Shown: positions 62,986-64,000 of the stretch, one piece after another
Layout of the letters: every line of letters begins with the position of its first letter
How positions within the stretch are numbered: position 1 is the stretch's first letter
NCBI GenBank assembly: GCA_003993805.1
Contig: RSEF01000017.1
Location: 12,160,576-12,224,575 of the forward strand
Direction: 5' to 3'
Source: Himantopus leucocephalus
Lineage: Eukaryota; Chordata; Aves; Charadriiformes; Recurvirostridae
Length of the DNA: 64,000 nt
Notes under the pieces: generated by a model
Database searches by the model: none
What the model was told of the DNA's origin: nothing
Seen by the model: only the letters and a program-made list of their open reading frames with translations
Program-made: the position numbers and the translations under genes

Positions 62986-64000
62986 GTGAGTACAGGTGCC
63001 ATGATTCCAGATCTGTTCATCAAGTATGTGCCTTTGGCACTTGTTAGAGCTGGCTGTTGGGGGTACCTGGCAAAGGCTACTCCTAAGAGATTTCTGAGTA
63101 CGGGAGCCTTTTCTCAAAATGTTGTGAGACCTGGACAAGCAGGAGTAATACTAGACTCAAGTATTTGTTGTATGAAGTGTAAGAATTTGCCAGAGGAAGT
63201 ACCTTTCCAGCTTTTAACTGTAGTGTTGCTTTGTAATTATTCATTTGGCTGGAAAATTCCAGGCTTCTAAAGGCTAACCCAGATGCAGCTTTGCCAGGAA
63301 TTGCATTACTTGGAAAATAATAAAACTTCTATGAATATACAGTCTCCAGATGAAATTGAATGCTGAGCATATTGTTGGAAGCAGTCTGAGCCTTATTAAA
63401 TATGTATCCCAGAGTTACAATTGCACTTCTTTACAGAATGCTTATATGGTTGTGAGTGGATTTCTCTTCATATGGTGGTGAAGAATGAAGAAACCAGTTC
63501 TGTACAGCGTATGGGGAGTTTGGATTTAAAATAGTAAATATCTGCACAATTAGGTCAGTCATACTTTGCAGATTTCTCTGCCCCTTGCTCCTCACTGAAT
63601 CCTCACAAATTGTATTTCTTATCTATTCCCCTCGGTTTGTTGATACTTTTAACATGAGGGAAAACTATTTTGATATTTCTCTGTCAGTTATTTTGACATT
63701 AATCAACATTTCAGATCTTGTTTTGTTTGGTGTCTGGGTACATCATAAAAAGAGTTGCTGAAAGAGTTCAATTATAATATCAGCATCTCTGCCAAATGTA
63801 TTGAGCTGTTCTGAAAAGCGGCTTGTCTTTTCTGACCCAGATACACAGTTTCCAACTGTGGGAGATGCTGCCAGAAAGACTCTTGGCAGAAGGCCAGCAA
63901 TAAAATTATACCGCAGAAAAACACAACATATTTTCAGCAGCACTTTGTACGGTGTGACGAAAAATTACCTGTCTCCTGAATGCAAAGCAGAAGTCAAAAT
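62986..64000. other. Non-coding or unresolved right edge
   Basis: Frames on both strands (plus 62986-63270, minus 62941-63138, minus 63743-63943) are open but lack splice or homology support. No repeat is recognised. If the candidate exon ending at 62985 is real, this is the next intron. Confidence 0.4.

Noticed and set aside
1..64000. CRISPR array, operon, phage or plasmid feature, bacterial terminator
   Set aside because: No spaced repeats, no dense coding, and CpG-island, LINE and splice features show vertebrate nuclear DNA.

Overview
This window looks like vertebrate nuclear DNA, most probably from a bird. The evidence is two 3' ends of CR1 LINEs (positions 1-43 and about 54240-54295), several worn MIR/CORE-SINE-like pieces, an AT-rich CpG-poor background, one strong CpG island at about 42.54-44.20 kb, and vertebrate-type splice signals. 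There are no bacterial-style operons. Nearly all open frames of 60-140 codons elsewhere look like chance frames in introns or intergenic DNA.

Layout. 1-10.4 kb: non-coding sequence, a CR1 tail, and one weak candidate plus-strand terminal exon (2251-2630). 10.43-11.03 kb: a small island of signal on the minus strand. It holds a TATA-like box, a locally CpG-richer patch, and a well-formed exon (10518-10622) that starts a protein with a classical signal peptide and ends at a consensus GTAAGT donor in phase 1. 11-42.5 kb: no convincing exon; it holds a 21-bp-arm palindrome at 21.43 kb, a shorter one at 12.79 kb, small tandem duplications and an old SINE piece. 42.54-44.20 kb: a CpG-island promoter, broken by a 100-N assembly gap. 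It carries seven copies of a bipartite TTACG-N7-CGTAA motif in about 410 bp and the first coding exon of a plus-strand gene (44039-44125, 29 codons, GTAAGC donor). 44.1-64 kb: probably the long first intron(s) of that gene. It holds one CR1 tail, SINE relics and two speculative exons.

Reading of the whole. The CpG island drives at least the plus-strand gene and may be bidirectional. A minus-strand donor at 43823/43824 could join a non-coding first exon to the signal-peptide exon 33 kb away, but the TATA-like box at 11.01 kb offers a local promoter instead. I could not identify either gene from the short coding parts visible, so no gene symbols are given.
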